This document shows positions 1 through 9,217 of a stretch of DNA of 64,000 nucleotides, in pieces. The stretch spans positions 40,286-104,285 of the forward strand of contig JACPUE010000021.1 in NCBI GenBank assembly GCA_016192425.1, read 5' to 3'. The stretch's first letter is position 1. Every line of letters begins with the position of its first letter. A program made the translations under genes and the position numbers. The notes below the pieces were generated by a model, which had not been told where the DNA came from, did not search any database, and saw nothing but the letters and a program-made list of their open reading frames with translations. The DNA comes from Burkholderiales bacterium. Lineage in GTDB: Bacteria; Pseudomonadota; Gammaproteobacteria; Burkholderiales; Burkholderiaceae_C.

Positions 1-1728
1 AATCCGGATGGTTGTACCTGCACCCAGGGTGCTTTCGATGTCGAGCGTGCCGCGCAGCGCCTCTACGCTGCTTCGCACCACATCCATGCCTACGCCGCGG
101 CCAGACAGGTTGGTGACCTGCTCGGCTGTCGAAAAACCGGGTTCGAGGATCAGGCGGTAGATGTCGGCAGGTGCGAGGTTTGCATCGGCCGATACCATTC
201 CTTTTTCAACAGCCTTGCGGAAGATGCGCTCGCTATTGAGGCCGCTGCCGTCGTCGGCCACCTCGATGACGATGCTGCCAGACTCATGGTATGCGGTGAG
301 CGATACCGTGCCGCGCGCAGGCTTGCCTGCAGCAGTGCGCAGTTCGGGCGATTCAATGCCGTGGTCCATGCTGTTGCGCACAAGGTGCATCAGCGGGTCG
401 CCGATCTTTTCGATCATTGACTTGTCCAACTCAGCCTCGGCACCGCTGATCTTGAGCTCAATGTCTTTGCCCAGCTCCTTGGCCACATCGCGGACGACGC
501 GCGGGAAACGGCTGAACACCTCGCCGATGGGCGTCATGCGAAGGCGCAGAGCGGTATCGCGCACATCTTCCACCAGGCGCAGCAAATTGGACGCCGCTTC
601 CTGCAACTCCCGATTGCGCGCGCGCTGTGCCTGGATTTGGGTGGCGGCGCCCGCAATCACCAGTTCACCCACCTGGTCAATGAGTGCATCCAGGCGATCC
701 GCTGGCACCTTCACGCTCTTGGCCACAAGCGCGCGCGCCTCTTCCATTTTCTTTTGCTTGGCAAGGGCCGCGTCAACCACCACCGGCGCAACGACCCCCT
801 GCGCCACGAGAACTTCACCGACTTTTTTGTTGCCTCCCAATGCGCTTTGCTCACAGAGCGCGTATACCAGCTCTTCGTTCGTGATCGTGCCGCATGCAAC
901 CAGCAATTCGCCTACCTTGGTTTTATCTTCCTCGAGCGATTCAATCAATGTAATGAATTCACTGGTCTTGCTGTTTGGGGGAAGAATCGCTATTTTTGCC
1001 ATGCTGCTGACGAACTCGAAAACGTTTGCGATTTCTGATTTCGTCGCATTGCTTCTGAATGAAATTTCAAAACCAAGAAAGCACTGCTCTGGATCGAGTA
1101 CGGAAAATTCCGGAATGGCATCAGACACCGTTTCGACATGGACGATTTCACCCAGTGTCTTGAGGAAATTGATCATCGAGAGTGGATCGAAGCCGTACCG
1201 CAGAATCTCTGTTTCAAAGCGCAAAGAGATATGCCAGCAATGATGACTTGCCGGACTGTCTGTGGTGGCCGGTACCGGCCCCAGGGAGGGGATGGATGCA
1301 ATAGCCGACCCGCTGGGTTCGGGTTCTTTCTGCCCGGATACCTTGCCGCCCCACACCTGCATGCGTGAAATGAGCCCGCTCTCCGTTTGTGAATTCACGG
1401 TTCCACCGCTGGAGACCGCATCCAGGAGGCAGGCCGTATGATCGCGGGTTTCCAACAGAAGACCAATCAATTCGGACGACAGTGCAAAATCTCCGTGCCG
1501 CAGTCGATCCAGGATCGTTTCCACCTCATGGGTGAAGTGGACAACAGAATCCAACCCAAACATGCCTGCAGAGCCCTTGATGGTGTGCGCGCAGCGAAAG
1601 AGGGCATTCATCTGTTCACTATCGAAAGCCTCCTGCTCAGCAGAGAGCAGAATTCTTTCCATCTCGGTGAGAAGCTCGCGGCTTTCATCAAAGAAAGTCG
1701 TCAACGCCTGCGACATATCGATTGTCAT
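1..1728 (-). CDS. cheA: Chemotaxis histidine kinase CheA, 3' end beyond window
   Basis: The frame reads without a stop from ATG at 1728 to the window edge, giving 576 residues. It starts with an Hpt (P1) domain with the phosphorylatable His48 in HTIKGSAG. Next come a ferredoxin-like P2-type segment (about 165-245) and two tandem repeats beginning VGELLVACG and VGEVLVAQG (about 265-325). The dimerisation helix and H-ATPase domain follow, with the N box HLVRNSMDHGIE, a G1 box ADDGSG and a G2 box GRGVGMDVV. The C-terminal CheW-like domain is outside the window. CheA passes phosphate from His48 to CheY-type regulators under receptor control. An AGAGG Shine-Dalgarno precedes the start, 2 nt after the STAS stop, so translation is probably coupled. 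Being partial is due to the window only. Confidence 0.95.
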   Translation of the reverse strand, partial: MTIDMSQALTTFFDESRELLTEMERILLSAEQEAFDSEQMNALFRCAHTIKGSAGMFGLDSVVHFTHEVETILDRLRHGDFALSSELIGLLLETRDHTACLLDAVSSGGTVNSQTESGLISRMQVWGGKVSGQKEPEPSGSAIASIPSLGPVPATTDSPASHHCWHISLRFETEILRYGFDPLSMINFLKTLGEIVHVETVSDAIPEFSVLDPEQCFLGFEISFRSNATKSEIANVFEFVSSMAKIAILPPNSKTSEFITLIESLEEDKTKVGELLVACGTITNEELVYALCEQSALGGNKKVGEVLVAQGVVAPVVVDAALAKQKKMEEARALVAKSVKVPADRLDALIDQVGELVIAGAATQIQAQRARNRELQEAASNLLRLVEDVRDTALRLRMTPIGEVFSRFPRVVRDVAKELGKDIELKISGAEAELDKSMIEKIGDPLMHLVRNSMDHGIESPELRTAAGKPARGTVSLTAYHESGSIVIEVADDGSGLNSERIFRKAVEKGMVSADANLAPADIYRLILEPGFSTAEQVTNLSGRGVGMDVVRSSVEALRGTLDIESTLGAGTTIRI

Positions 1729-1730
1729 TT

Positions 1731-2051
1731 TCAACCTCTAGTAGCAGCACTTGGGTCTGCGGCAGAGAGTCCAAGCTGCGGGCCTGTATTTGCCAGCCTC
1801 AGGATTTGAAGAACTGCTTCTGAGTGGTTGATGAATAGAACCCTTTTGTCTCCAAGTCGCTTGGCTGCCAGCAATAATTGCAGGCCAGCGGTGTCTAATT
1901 CTTCAACATTGCGAAGATCCAGCACCACATTTTCTTTTTGCTCCAGAGCGGCGCTTAGCGTTGCTTTGATTTCCGCTACCGTCGAAATGGTGAGCTCGCC
2001 ATCAATAGATATTTGGTGTTCGTCCATGATTTCTGTGTTTTGAGTCGTCAT
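1731..2051 (-). CDS. STAS-domain protein
   Basis: A 106-aa single STAS domain (anti-sigma-factor antagonist or MlaB-like fold). The usual signature is present around residues 45-65: a DLRNVEELDTAGLQLL stretch in which the phosphorylatable position of the family is Thr rather than Ser. It lies between cheY (11 nt gap) and cheA (2 nt gap) on the same strand, so it is cotranscribed with the chemotaxis genes. STAS proteins are known next to CheA/CheY modules, where they can act as a switch or a phosphate sink; that role here is inference. A second Met at residue 9 is an alternative start. The call of a STAS fold is firm, the partner is not known. Confidence 0.85.
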   Translation of the reverse strand: MTTQNTEIMDEHQISIDGELTISTVAEIKATLSAALEQKENVVLDLRNVEELDTAGLQLLLAAKRLGDKRVLFINHSEAVLQILRLANTGPQLGLSAADPSAATRG

Positions 2052-2062
2052 GGCACCAATTC

Positions 2063-2428
2063 CTACATTACCAGCTTGGAGACCGCGGCAAGCATTTGTT
2101 GCGGCATGAAGGGTTTTACCACCCAGGCGCGCGCCCCAGCACTTTTCCCTGCCATCTTTTTCTCCTCGCCGGACTCAGTGGTCAACATGATGACTGGCGT
2201 GAATTTATAGCTGGCGTTCTTTTTCATTTCACACACAAAACTCAGGCCGTCCATATTGGGCATATTGACGTCCGATATCACAAGGTGCACTTTCTGTCCG
2301 CTGAGTTTTCCCAATGCATCCTTGCCATCGCAGGCCTCAATAACGGTGTATCCAGCGCCCCGAAGCGTCATCGACACTACTTGTCGAAGGGAGGCTGAGT
2401 CATCAACGATCATGATTGTTTTTGACAT
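2063..2428 (-). CDS. cheY: CheY-like single-domain response regulator
   Basis: A 121-aa receiver domain with nothing attached. The acidic pocket Asp9-Asp10, the phospho-acceptor Asp53 in SDVNMPNMDG, Thr83/Thr84 and Lys105 in the KPF motif are all present, so it should accept phosphate from CheA His48. It is the second gene of the minus-strand operon MCP-cheY-STAS-cheA, 12 nt after the MCP stop. The product is expected to diffuse to the flagellar motor or to another output. The single-domain form and operon position support a CheY role. Several CheY paralogues are usual in these genomes, so the exact output is inferred. Confidence 0.9.
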   Translation of the reverse strand: MSKTIMIVDDSASLRQVVSMTLRGAGYTVIEACDGKDALGKLSGQKVHLVISDVNMPNMDGLSFVCEMKKNASYKFTPVIMLTTESGEEKKMAGKSAGARAWVVKPFMPQQMLAAVSKLVM

Positions 2429-2440
2429 GGCGGTTGGCTC

Positions 2441-3622
2441 CTAAAAGAAAGTGATTTCTCGTGGCGTTTCTGCTTCGCCCGCATTGAGCGTCTGCTGCTC
2501 CAGCGTGGTGTAGGTGGCCTCCAGCTCGCGAATCCACCGCTCCACATCGATGGGAGATGGTGTGGGGCCGTCCATGCCAAATTCGTCGCCCGCTATCAAT
2601 GCGATCAGTCGTTCCATATCTCCGCGCACTGCGGTCAATATCTGGCTCACACGATCCTGAAACTGGAGGTGCACAATGGCCTCCTCCACCTGGTTTTTTA
2701 CGACCGAGCCATCCTCTTCAAAGCGATTGGACGTTTCCACCAGCGCCGAGAGAGTTTGGTTAAAACGCGACAAGACGCTGTTGATCGCGGCCTCGGAGTT
2801 GTCGACGAGCAACCGGTCGCTTTGCGACATTTGATTTGCGGCCGCCAGGGCTTTTTTCATGGTGGCATCTGCCGTTTCAACCTTCTCTCGGATGCTCTGC
2901 CCCGTCTTGGCGGAAAGACCCGACAGCGTTCGGACCTCTCCGGCGACGACGGCGAAGCCCCTCCCTGCAGGGCCTGCCCTGGCTGCCTCGATGGCTGCAT
3001 TCAGCGCCAGCAGATTGGTCTGCCGCGCAATGACGCCAACCTCCTCGGCCATCTGCTTCAGTTCATTTGTCAGCTTCGAAAGGCTGGTGACGCTGTCCCA
3101 TAGGCTCTGCTTTTCATCCAGCGCAGCTTTCAGTGCGCCGATGATCGAAGCCAATTCCTTTTTGGCATCCTCAATCACCCCAAGGACGCCCTGATCGCCT
3201 GCCGTGGCGGCCTGCGATGCCTCCAGCGCGTCTCTGAGCCGAGACTGGATTTCGTCAAACTCAGCAGCCAGTGCCGTCGTGGCCTTCTCTGTGTGGATTC
3301 GGGTCATGTCCACGTGGCCCGACCAACGCGCGGAGGTTTCGGAGATCAGCTGCCTCAGGCTTTGTGTGTAGTCCTGCAGGGCTTTGGTGCGATCGGGCGA
3401 ACGCTGGAGCGGGCCAGAGGCTTGCGTCCGCCCCGCAAACAGGCTGGCCGAGATGCCGACCGCAAGAATGGCGGCAGCAGATGCCCAGGCCACAGGCCCA
3501 TTGGCAAGCACCAGCAGTAGAAGTGCAGCCATGCCGCCAACCCAGGCGGCTGAGAAATTGGCCCCGTGTCTGGGCGTCGCCTTGGGTTGCTCTGAATCTC
3601 TGTCTGTCAGCAATGCTTCCAT
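2441..3622 (-). CDS. Short methyl-accepting chemotaxis protein without ligand domain
   Basis: A 393-aa receptor. Two closely spaced hydrophobic segments (about 24-41 and 45-64) leave almost no periplasmic loop, so this MCP has no classical ligand-binding domain and probably senses membrane or cytoplasmic state or a partner. A coiled-coil signalling domain follows, with the hairpin tip [15 protein letters not shown] at about 203-217. No C-terminal CheR/CheB pentapeptide is seen (it ends ITFF). An AAGGGAA Shine-Dalgarno precedes ATG at 3622. It is the first gene of the operon that continues with cheY, the STAS gene and cheA, which suggests a self-contained chemosensory pathway. Confidence 0.9.
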   Translation of the reverse strand: MEALLTDRDSEQPKATPRHGANFSAAWVGGMAALLLLVLANGPVAWASAAAILAVGISASLFAGRTQASGPLQRSPDRTKALQDYTQSLRQLISETSARWSGHVDMTRIHTEKATTALAAEFDEIQSRLRDALEASQAATAGDQGVLGVIEDAKKELASIIGALKAALDEKQSLWDSVTSLSKLTNELKQMAEEVGVIARQTNLLALNAAIEAARAGPAGRGFAVVAGEVRTLSGLSAKTGQSIREKVETADATMKKALAAANQMSQSDRLLVDNSEAAINSVLSRFNQTLSALVETSNRFEEDGSVVKNQVEEAIVHLQFQDRVSQILTAVRGDMERLIALIAGDEFGMDGPTPSPIDVERWIRELEATYTTLEQQTLNAGEAETPREITFF

Positions 3623-3687
3623 GACGGGTTCCCTTCAGGCAGGCCGCTGAGCAAGGTGCGTCTTGCGGCGAGACGAGTCAGTCTAGA

Positions 3688-3727
3688 AACAAGAAGATAA
3701 CTTGTTACTAGGGAATACACGTGTATT
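3688..3727. promoter_or_regulatory. Two adjacent inverted repeats between mcp and pyrF
   Basis: AACAAG (3688-3693) and CTTGTT (3701-3706) form an inverted repeat with a 7-nt spacer. Directly after it AATACACGTGTATT (3714-3727) is a perfect 14-bp palindrome centred on ACGT. Both lie in the 276-nt divergent gap between the chemotaxis operon and pyrF, about 65-105 nt upstream of the MCP start. They look like operator sites for a dimeric regulator, but I cannot name one. I see no convincing sigma-28 promoter in the gap. Confidence 0.4.
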
Positions 3728-3898
3728 TATGAAGCAGTATCGGCGAAGGGTGGATCGAAGTCCACAGGTTGCCTTCGAATGGGCATAGTGGTGATGCTGT
3801 ATGGCAGCATGTGGAATCCGCTCTGTCCTGATTTCTCTGCGACACCGGCACCGGGCCCGGGGAAGCACGCTCTTCGGCACTGAATAGAATTCCCCTCC

Positions 3899-4729
3899 AT
3901 GACCTTCCTCGACATGCTGCACGACGCGGCCACGCGCAACCAGTCCATGCTTTGCGTGGGCCTGGATCCTGAACCCACGCGCTTTCCCGCAGGCATGCAG
4001 GGCGATGCGCACAAGATCTATGACTTCTGCGCCGCCATCGTGGACGCCACGGCCGATCTGGTGTGCGCTTTCAAGCCGCAGATTGCCTACTTCGCCGCAC
4101 ACGGCGCGGAAGACCAGTTGGAGCGCCTGATGCAGCACCTGCGCGCCAACGCGCCGCATGTGCCCGTGATCCTGGACGCCAAGCGCGGCGACATCGGCTC
4201 CACGGCCGAGCAGTACGCGCGCGAGGCCTTCGAGCGCTACGGCGCCGATGCGGTCACGCTCTCGCCCTTCATGGGCTTTGATTCGGTCGAGCCCTACCTG
4301 CGCTACCCCGGCAAGGGCGCCTTCCTGCTGTGCCGCACGTCCAACCCCGGCGGCGACGACTTCCAGAACCAGCGCCTGGCCAGCGTGGACGGCCAGCCGC
4401 TGCTGTACGAGCACATCGCGCGCCTGGCGCAGGGCCCGTGGAACAAGAACGGCCAGCTTGGCCTCGTGGTGGGCGCCACCTACCCGGCCGAGATCGAGCG
4501 CGTGCGCGCCATCGCGCCGCAGGTGCCGCTGCTGATTCCCGGCGTGGGCGCCCAGGGCGGCGACGCCGCCGCCACGGTGCGTGCGGGCTGGCGGCAGGAC
4601 GGGCCGATCATTGTCAACTCCTCGCGTGCCATCCTCTACGCCAGCAGCGGCGCGGACTTCGCCGCCGCCGCGCGGCACGAGGCGCAGCGCACGCGCAACC
4701 TGCTGCAGGCCGCGATCCCCCTGCCGTGA
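3899..4729 (+). CDS. pyrF: Orotidine 5'-phosphate decarboxylase, type 2
   Basis: A 276-aa TIM-barrel enzyme that turns OMP into UMP, the last step of pyrimidine synthesis, in the cytoplasm. The substrate Asp is in [12 protein letters not shown] (about 19-30). The catalytic Asp-Lys-Asp set is in [15 protein letters not shown] with Lys95. A phosphate-binding loop with GVGAQGGD lies near the C terminus. Length and the spacing of these motifs fit the longer type 2 family rather than the 230-aa E. coli type. It stands alone on the plus strand, divergent from the chemotaxis genes and convergent with the FAD oxidoreductase, so it is probably transcribed by itself. Confidence 0.95.
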   Translation: MTFLDMLHDAATRNQSMLCVGLDPEPTRFPAGMQGDAHKIYDFCAAIVDATADLVCAFKPQIAYFAAHGAEDQLERLMQHLRANAPHVPVILDAKRGDIGSTAEQYAREAFERYGADAVTLSPFMGFDSVEPYLRYPGKGAFLLCRTSNPGGDDFQNQRLASVDGQPLLYEHIARLAQGPWNKNGQLGLVVGATYPAEIERVRAIAPQVPLLIPGVGAQGGDAAATVRAGWRQDGPIIVNSSRAILYASSGADFAAAARHEAQRTRNLLQAAIPLP

Positions 4730-4751
4730 AGCGCGAGCAGCTCCTGAATTG

Positions 4752-5879
4752 CTAGCGCAAGCGCCGGGGTGACAGCCCCTCGGCATCCACGCCCTCGGCC
4801 ACCAGCAACGCGTCCAGCGGCTCGCCCAGCAGCAGGTTGCGCGCCAGCAGTGCGTAGCCCGGCGCGCTCTGGATGCCGTAGCCGCCCTGCGCGGCCACCC
4901 AGAACAGGCCTTCGACCTGGCCGTCCCAGCCGATCACCATATCGCCGTCGGGCACGAAGGAGCGCAGCCCGGCCCAGGTGTGCGAGGGGCGGCGGATCTG
5001 TAGCGTCGTCATCTGCTCGATGTGCCAGATGCCTGTGGCCACATCGATCTCCTCGGGCACCACGTCGTGCGGGTGCGTGGGGTCGGCGTTGGCGGGCGAG
5101 CCCAGCAGCTGGCGCGCGTCGGGCTTGATGTAGAAGCTCTCGTCCACGGCGATGATGGCGGGCAGCGAGGGCAGGTCCAGCCCCTCGGGCGCGGGGAAGG
5201 TGAAGGCCGTGCGGCGGCAGGGCGTGAGGGCTATGGGCGCGGCGCCCGCCAGCTGGCCCACCACGTCGGCCCAGGCGCCTGCGGCATTCACCACGGTGCG
5301 CGCCTGCACGCTGCTGCCGTCCTGCAGCTGCACGGTCCACAGGCCGTTGCCGCGCGTGAGCGCCGTGACCTCGGCGCTCATGCGCACGGTGCCGCCGCGC
5401 TGGCGCAGGCCGTGCAGGTAGCCCTGGTGCAGGCCGTTCACGTCGATGTCGGCTGCGCCCGATTCACTCAGCCCGCCGCCCAGCGCCTCCATGCGCAGGC
5501 AGGGCGCGCGTTCGACCAATTCAGCAGGGGTCAGGCGGCGCAGGCTGGGCGAATGCGTGTGCAGCTCCTGCCAGGTGGTTTCCAGCAGGTCCATCTGGTC
5601 CGGCCCGGCGATGTAGAGCACGCCGCGCGGCGAGAGGATGGGGCTGTCGGTAAAGCCCGGTGGCGGCTGGTCGAGGAAGGCGCGGCTGGCGCGCGTGAGC
5701 GCGCGGATGCGCGGCGTGCCGTAGGTCTCCATGTAGAGCGCGGCCGAGCGTCCCGTGGTGTGGTAGCCGGGCTGGGCTTCGCGCTCCAGCAGCAGCACGC
5801 GGGAGGTGTCGGCAAGCTGCCAGGCCACGCTGGCGCCAGCGATGCCTGCGCCGATGATGGCGAAATCGTAGGGTTCCAT
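4752..5879 (-). CDS. FAD-dependent D-amino-acid/glycine oxidase family protein
   Basis: A 375-aa DAO-family flavoprotein. The N terminus carries the dinucleotide-binding motif IIGAGIAGASVAWQLA (about 8-23) and an ELLERE-type ribose-binding acid in LLLEREAQPGYHTTGRSA. The C-terminal GGYGIQSAPGYALLA matches the FAD-contacting loop of the family. The enzyme should oxidise an amine next to a carboxylate. It lies 21 nt downstream of dsdA on the same strand, so the two are very probably one operon, which points to a D-amino acid or related imino substrate. It resembles DadA/GlcD-like FAD oxidoreductases only at family level, so the substrate is inferred. Confidence 0.85.
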   Translation of the reverse strand: MEPYDFAIIGAGIAGASVAWQLADTSRVLLLEREAQPGYHTTGRSAALYMETYGTPRIRALTRASRAFLDQPPPGFTDSPILSPRGVLYIAGPDQMDLLETTWQELHTHSPSLRRLTPAELVERAPCLRMEALGGGLSESGAADIDVNGLHQGYLHGLRQRGGTVRMSAEVTALTRGNGLWTVQLQDGSSVQARTVVNAAGAWADVVGQLAGAAPIALTPCRRTAFTFPAPEGLDLPSLPAIIAVDESFYIKPDARQLLGSPANADPTHPHDVVPEEIDVATGIWHIEQMTTLQIRRPSHTWAGLRSFVPDGDMVIGWDGQVEGLFWVAAQGGYGIQSAPGYALLARNLLLGEPLDALLVAEGVDAEGLSPRRLR

Positions 5880-5900
5880 GGGGCGGCTCCTGTGGTGCGG

Positions 5901-7238
5901 TTACCCGGGGCTTGTGGCCTCGCGCCCGCGTTGCAAAAAGCAATCGTATTCGGCCTCAGGCACGAACAGCCCGCCCGTGGTCCAGGCCAGGTGCGTGGCG
6001 CGCGGCAGGTGTACTTCCAGTCCCTGCGCCTGCAGCCAGGCGCGGCCTTCCGGCGTGCTGGTGAGCATGCCGGGGCCGCTAAAGCCCGCCGCCGCCGACG
6101 GCTCGATGCGCAGCCCCTCTGTGTCGTGCGCCAGCGCGAGGTGCTGGAACAGCGTGGCGTCCTGCACGGTGTAGATGCCCGAGAGCAGCGGGTGCATCAG
6201 GCTGGCGGCCAGCAGCGAGGCGCGCGGCACGGCCAGGCCGTCGGCCTCGGTCTGGTTGGTGAGGCCCCAGTCGTACACACTCGGATTGTCATGTGCCCCG
6301 GCCAGCATCTGCACCAGGAAACAGGGCGACTGCACCGGCTCGGCGAAGAAGCAGTGCACATGCGGCCCCAGCACCTGGCGCAGGCCGAAAGTGATACCCG
6401 CTGGCGCGCCGCCCACGCCGCAGGGCAGGTAGACGAACAGCGGGTGTTGCTCGTCCACGGCAATGCCCGCTGCCGCCAGTTGCCGCTGCAGCGCGGGGGC
6501 GCTGGCGCTGTAGCCCTGCAGCAGCGAGAGCGAGCGCTCGTCGTCGACGAAATGGCAGAACGGATCGCTCGCGGCCTGGGCGCGGCCCGCAGCCACGGCC
6601 TGCTCGTAGTCGCCCGCGTGCTCCACCACCTCCACGCCGCGTCGGCGCAGGCGTTCCTTCTTCCATTCCTTGGCATCCGCCGACATGTGCACGGCGGCGC
6701 GAAAGCCCAGCGCCGACGCCGCCACGCCGATGGACAGGCCCAGGTTGCCCGTGGAGCCCACGGCCACCTGGTAGCGGCCCAGCAGCGCGCGCGCTTCGGG
6801 TTGGGCCAGCGCGCGGTAGTCGCCGCCCGGCGCCACCAGGCCGTGCTGCAGCGCGAGCTGTTCGGCGAATTCGAGCACCTCGTGGATGCCGCCGCGCGCC
6901 TTGATTGAGCCGGCCACGGGCAGCAGGTGGTCGCACTTGACCCAGAGCGCGCCCGCGTCGGCATCCAGCCCCAGGGCCTGGCCCAGCGCGGGCGCGGGCA
7001 CCAGGGGCGACTCGATCACGCCGCCGCTGGCCTGCAGCTCCTGGGGGAACAGCGCGGCCAGCAGCCCCGCGAAGCGCCCGAAGCGCGCCGCGGCGGCCTG
7101 CATATCCTCCACGCCCACCGCGGCGGTGCCCACCGAAAGCCGGGGCGGTACCTCGGCCTGGCGGCCCGGGTTGGTCCACAGGCAGGGCTGGGCGGCACGC
7201 AGCCGGTCTTGCAAAGGGGCGGGTGCGGCGGGTTGCAT
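5901..7238 (-). CDS. dsdA: D-serine ammonia-lyase
   Basis: A 445-aa fold-type II PLP enzyme that converts D-serine to pyruvate and ammonia. The Schiff-base Lys113 lies in the family signature [15 protein letters not shown]. The phosphate-binding loop is [10 protein letters not shown], and [11 protein letters not shown] is the conserved glycine-rich stretch. ATG at 7238 is chosen. A TTG nine codons upstream (7265) keeps the frame open but runs into a repeat element, and neither start has a strong Shine-Dalgarno. Followed 21 nt later by the FAD oxidoreductase, it forms a small D-amino-acid catabolic operon. No dsdC-type regulator is adjacent. Confidence 0.93.
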   Translation of the reverse strand: MQPAAPAPLQDRLRAAQPCLWTNPGRQAEVPPRLSVGTAAVGVEDMQAAAARFGRFAGLLAALFPQELQASGGVIESPLVPAPALGQALGLDADAGALWVKCDHLLPVAGSIKARGGIHEVLEFAEQLALQHGLVAPGGDYRALAQPEARALLGRYQVAVGSTGNLGLSIGVAASALGFRAAVHMSADAKEWKKERLRRRGVEVVEHAGDYEQAVAAGRAQAASDPFCHFVDDERSLSLLQGYSASAPALQRQLAAAGIAVDEQHPLFVYLPCGVGGAPAGITFGLRQVLGPHVHCFFAEPVQSPCFLVQMLAGAHDNPSVYDWGLTNQTEADGLAVPRASLLAASLMHPLLSGIYTVQDATLFQHLALAHDTEGLRIEPSAAAGFSGPGMLTSTPEGRAWLQAQGLEVHLPRATHLAWTTGGLFVPEAEYDCFLQRGREATSPG

Positions 7239-7260
7239 GCAGTGGCTTCGAGAGTTGTGC

Positions 7261-7320
7261 TGCAAAAATAATAGCTGCTAACGCCCGTAAACAGGGCGCT
7301 ATGGTTTGATTTGATTCTTG
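7261..7320. repeat. Dispersed ATAGCT hairpin repeat, copy 1
   Basis: This short AT-richer element holds AATAGCTGCTAACGCCC, a short loop and GGGCGCTAT, so it can form a hairpin, and it is flanked by TTTGAT. It fills the gap between dsdA and the thioesterase. Related copies occur near 21.7, 28.2, 32.3, 49.4, 54.95 and 59.3 kb. Confidence 0.6.
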
Positions 7321-7322
7321 GA

Positions 7323-7763
7323 CTACGCGGCGCGTGCGTTCTGCGCGTGGATGCGCACCTGCTCCGCCAGGGCCATGTCGCCGGGGGTCTCGGGGTTCCA
7401 GGTGTCCACGGTGCGCGGGCGGTTGGTGTCGTCCACGGCCACGTACACGCAGGCGCATTGCAGCACCTGTTCCAGCGTGTCGCCGGGCAGGCGGGTGCGG
7501 TACACCTCCACCGCGATGCCCATGCTGGTCTTGCCGGTATAGGCCAGGCGGGCCTGCACTTCGATGAGGTCGCCTGCGAACACCGGCCGCTCAAAGCGTG
7601 CACCGCTGATCAGCGCTGTCACGCAATACCCCTTGGCCCAACTGGTGGCGCAGGCCAGGCCCGCCTCGTCCACCCAATGCAGCACGCTGCCGCCGTTGAT
7701 GCGTGTGCCCACGTGCAGGCCTGCGCTGTGGGATGCCAGAAAACGCAAGGTCAAGGAATGCAT
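7323..7763 (-). CDS. Acyl-CoA thioesterase, hotdog fold
   Basis: A 146-aa single hotdog-domain protein of the YciA/BACH-type acyl-CoA thioesterase family. The helix segment has the typical INGGSVLHWVDEAG pattern (about 22-35) with the catalytic-position Asp. It is followed by VTALISGARFERPVFAGDLIEV, which fits the family's beta-strands. Enzymes of this type hydrolyse acyl-CoA to free acid and CoA in the cytoplasm as hexamers. It lies between the acyl-CoA dehydrogenase (upstream, 96 nt) and dsdA (downstream) on the same strand. A link to fatty acyl-CoA metabolism with the dehydrogenase is plausible. Confidence 0.85.
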   Translation of the reverse strand: MHSLTLRFLASHSAGLHVGTRINGGSVLHWVDEAGLACATSWAKGYCVTALISGARFERPVFAGDLIEVQARLAYTGKTSMGIAVEVYRTRLPGDTLEQVLQCACVYVAVDDTNRPRTVDTWNPETPGDMALAEQVRIHAQNARAA

Positions 7764-7859
7764 GGCGGCGGACGGGGCGGCTGGGCCCAGAGTTGGTGCT
7801 GTGCGCCATTATTCCGCAAGCCCTGCCCCTGCACGCCTTGGCAGGAGCAACGGCATGTT

Positions 7860-9161
7860 TCAACGGATGCGTGGCGGTGCCTGCAGTTGCTCGGGGGTGG
7901 TGAACCATGCGCTGCTGGCGCCCATGCGGCTGCGGGCCTGGGCCAGTTCGTGGCGCGCCACGCTGCGCAGGTGCACTTCGTCGGGGCCATCCATGAAATG
8001 CAGCGCGCGGCCCCAGGTCCAGAACTGGGCCAGCGGGGTGTCGCTCGACAGGCCCATGGCGCCAAACACCTGGATGGCGCGATCCACCACGTGGCTTTGC
8101 AGCTGCGCAGCCACCACTTTGATGGCAGCCACCTGGGCACGCACCTGCGCCGCGGGCAAGGCGTCGCCCTGGTCCAGCATCCAGGCGGTCTGCAGCACCA
8201 GCAGGCGGGCCTGGTCGATGGCGATGCGCGCTTGCGCCAGCCAGTCCTGCACGTTGGATTGCTCGCTCAGGTACTTGCCGAAAGTGCGCCGCTCCAAGGC
8301 GCGCTCTGCCGCCAGTTGCAGGGCCAGCTCGCACTGGCCGATGCTGCGCATGCAGTGGTGCACGCGCCCGGGCCCCAGCCGGGCCTGGGCCATCGCAAAG
8401 CCCGCGCCCCAGTCGCCCAGCAGGTGGCTGGCGGGCACGCGCACCTGGTGCAGCAGGATCTCGCAGTGCCCCTCGGGCGTGTGCTGGTGCAGCACGCTGA
8501 TGTTGCGCAGCACCTGCACACCGGGGGTGTCCAGCGGCACCAGCACCATGCTGTGCTGGTGGTGGGAGTCCGGCATGGGCTCGGCGCTGCCATCGTCGTC
8601 GGCATTGCGGCACAGCACGATCAGCAGCCTGCAATGCGGGTGCGCCGCGCCAGTGATGAACCATTTGCGCCCCTGCACCGCCAGCGTGTCGCCCTCGCGC
8701 CGCACGGTGGTCTGCAGGTTGGTGGGGTCGGACGATGCCACGTCGGGTTCGGACATCGCAAAGGCCGAGCGGATGTGGCCCTGCAGCAGCGGCTCCAGCC
8801 ATTGCTGGCGCTGCGCGGCGCTGGCAAAGCGGTGCAGCAGCTCCATGTTGCCGGTGTCGGGTGCGCTGCAGTTGAAGACTTCGGCCGCCCAGGGCAGGCG
8901 GCCCATGGATTCGGCCAGCGGCGCGTATTCCAGGTGCGTCAGGCGCGTGCCTGGTTCGTCATCGCGCAGGCCCGGCAGGAACAGGTTCCACAGGCCTTCC
9001 TCGCGCGCCAGGGCCTTGAGGTCTTCCATGAAGGGCGGCGGATACGCACCCTCCTGCACCGCGCGGTGCCAGGCCGGGTTGTGGGGCAGCAGGTAGCGCT
9101 CGACAAAGGCGTCCATGCGCTCGCGCAGCGCCTGGGCCCGGGCAGAAGGGGCGAAGTCCAT
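7860..9161 (-). CDS. Acyl-CoA dehydrogenase
   Basis: A 433-aa flavoenzyme that introduces a 2,3-double bond into acyl-CoA. The N-terminal helical domain is followed by AFAMSEPDVASSDPTN, the classical signature that binds FAD and substrate, then WFITGA. The C-terminal half has R-TFGKYLSE and QVFGAMGLSSDTPLAQFW. The usual Glu near the C terminus is not obvious, which suggests the ACAD10/11-like branch acting on branched or hydroxylated substrates. Start ATG 9161 is chosen because the homologous region begins at MDFAPS. The open frame continues 234 codons further upstream, but that part is antisense to ctaA. No electron-transfer flavoprotein gene is nearby. Confidence 0.9.
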   Translation of the reverse strand: MDFAPSARAQALRERMDAFVERYLLPHNPAWHRAVQEGAYPPPFMEDLKALAREEGLWNLFLPGLRDDEPGTRLTHLEYAPLAESMGRLPWAAEVFNCSAPDTGNMELLHRFASAAQRQQWLEPLLQGHIRSAFAMSEPDVASSDPTNLQTTVRREGDTLAVQGRKWFITGAAHPHCRLLIVLCRNADDDGSAEPMPDSHHQHSMVLVPLDTPGVQVLRNISVLHQHTPEGHCEILLHQVRVPASHLLGDWGAGFAMAQARLGPGRVHHCMRSIGQCELALQLAAERALERRTFGKYLSEQSNVQDWLAQARIAIDQARLLVLQTAWMLDQGDALPAAQVRAQVAAIKVVAAQLQSHVVDRAIQVFGAMGLSSDTPLAQFWTWGRALHFMDGPDEVHLRSVARHELAQARSRMGASSAWFTTPEQLQAPPRIR

Positions 9162-9217
9162 GGCGCATTCTGAAAGAAGGTGCACACCGCTGTCACAACG
9201 CAGGTGACAGGTGCGCC

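Noticed and set aside
5022..6908. 628-codon plus-strand open frame opposite dsdA and the FAD oxidoreductase
   Set aside because: It is antisense to two well-supported enzymes and its composition is Ala/Arg/Gly/His-rich without motif.
7311..9173. 620-codon plus-strand open frame opposite the thioesterase and acyl-CoA dehydrogenase
   Set aside because: The minus-strand genes have clear family motifs. The plus frame is low-complexity antisense sequence.
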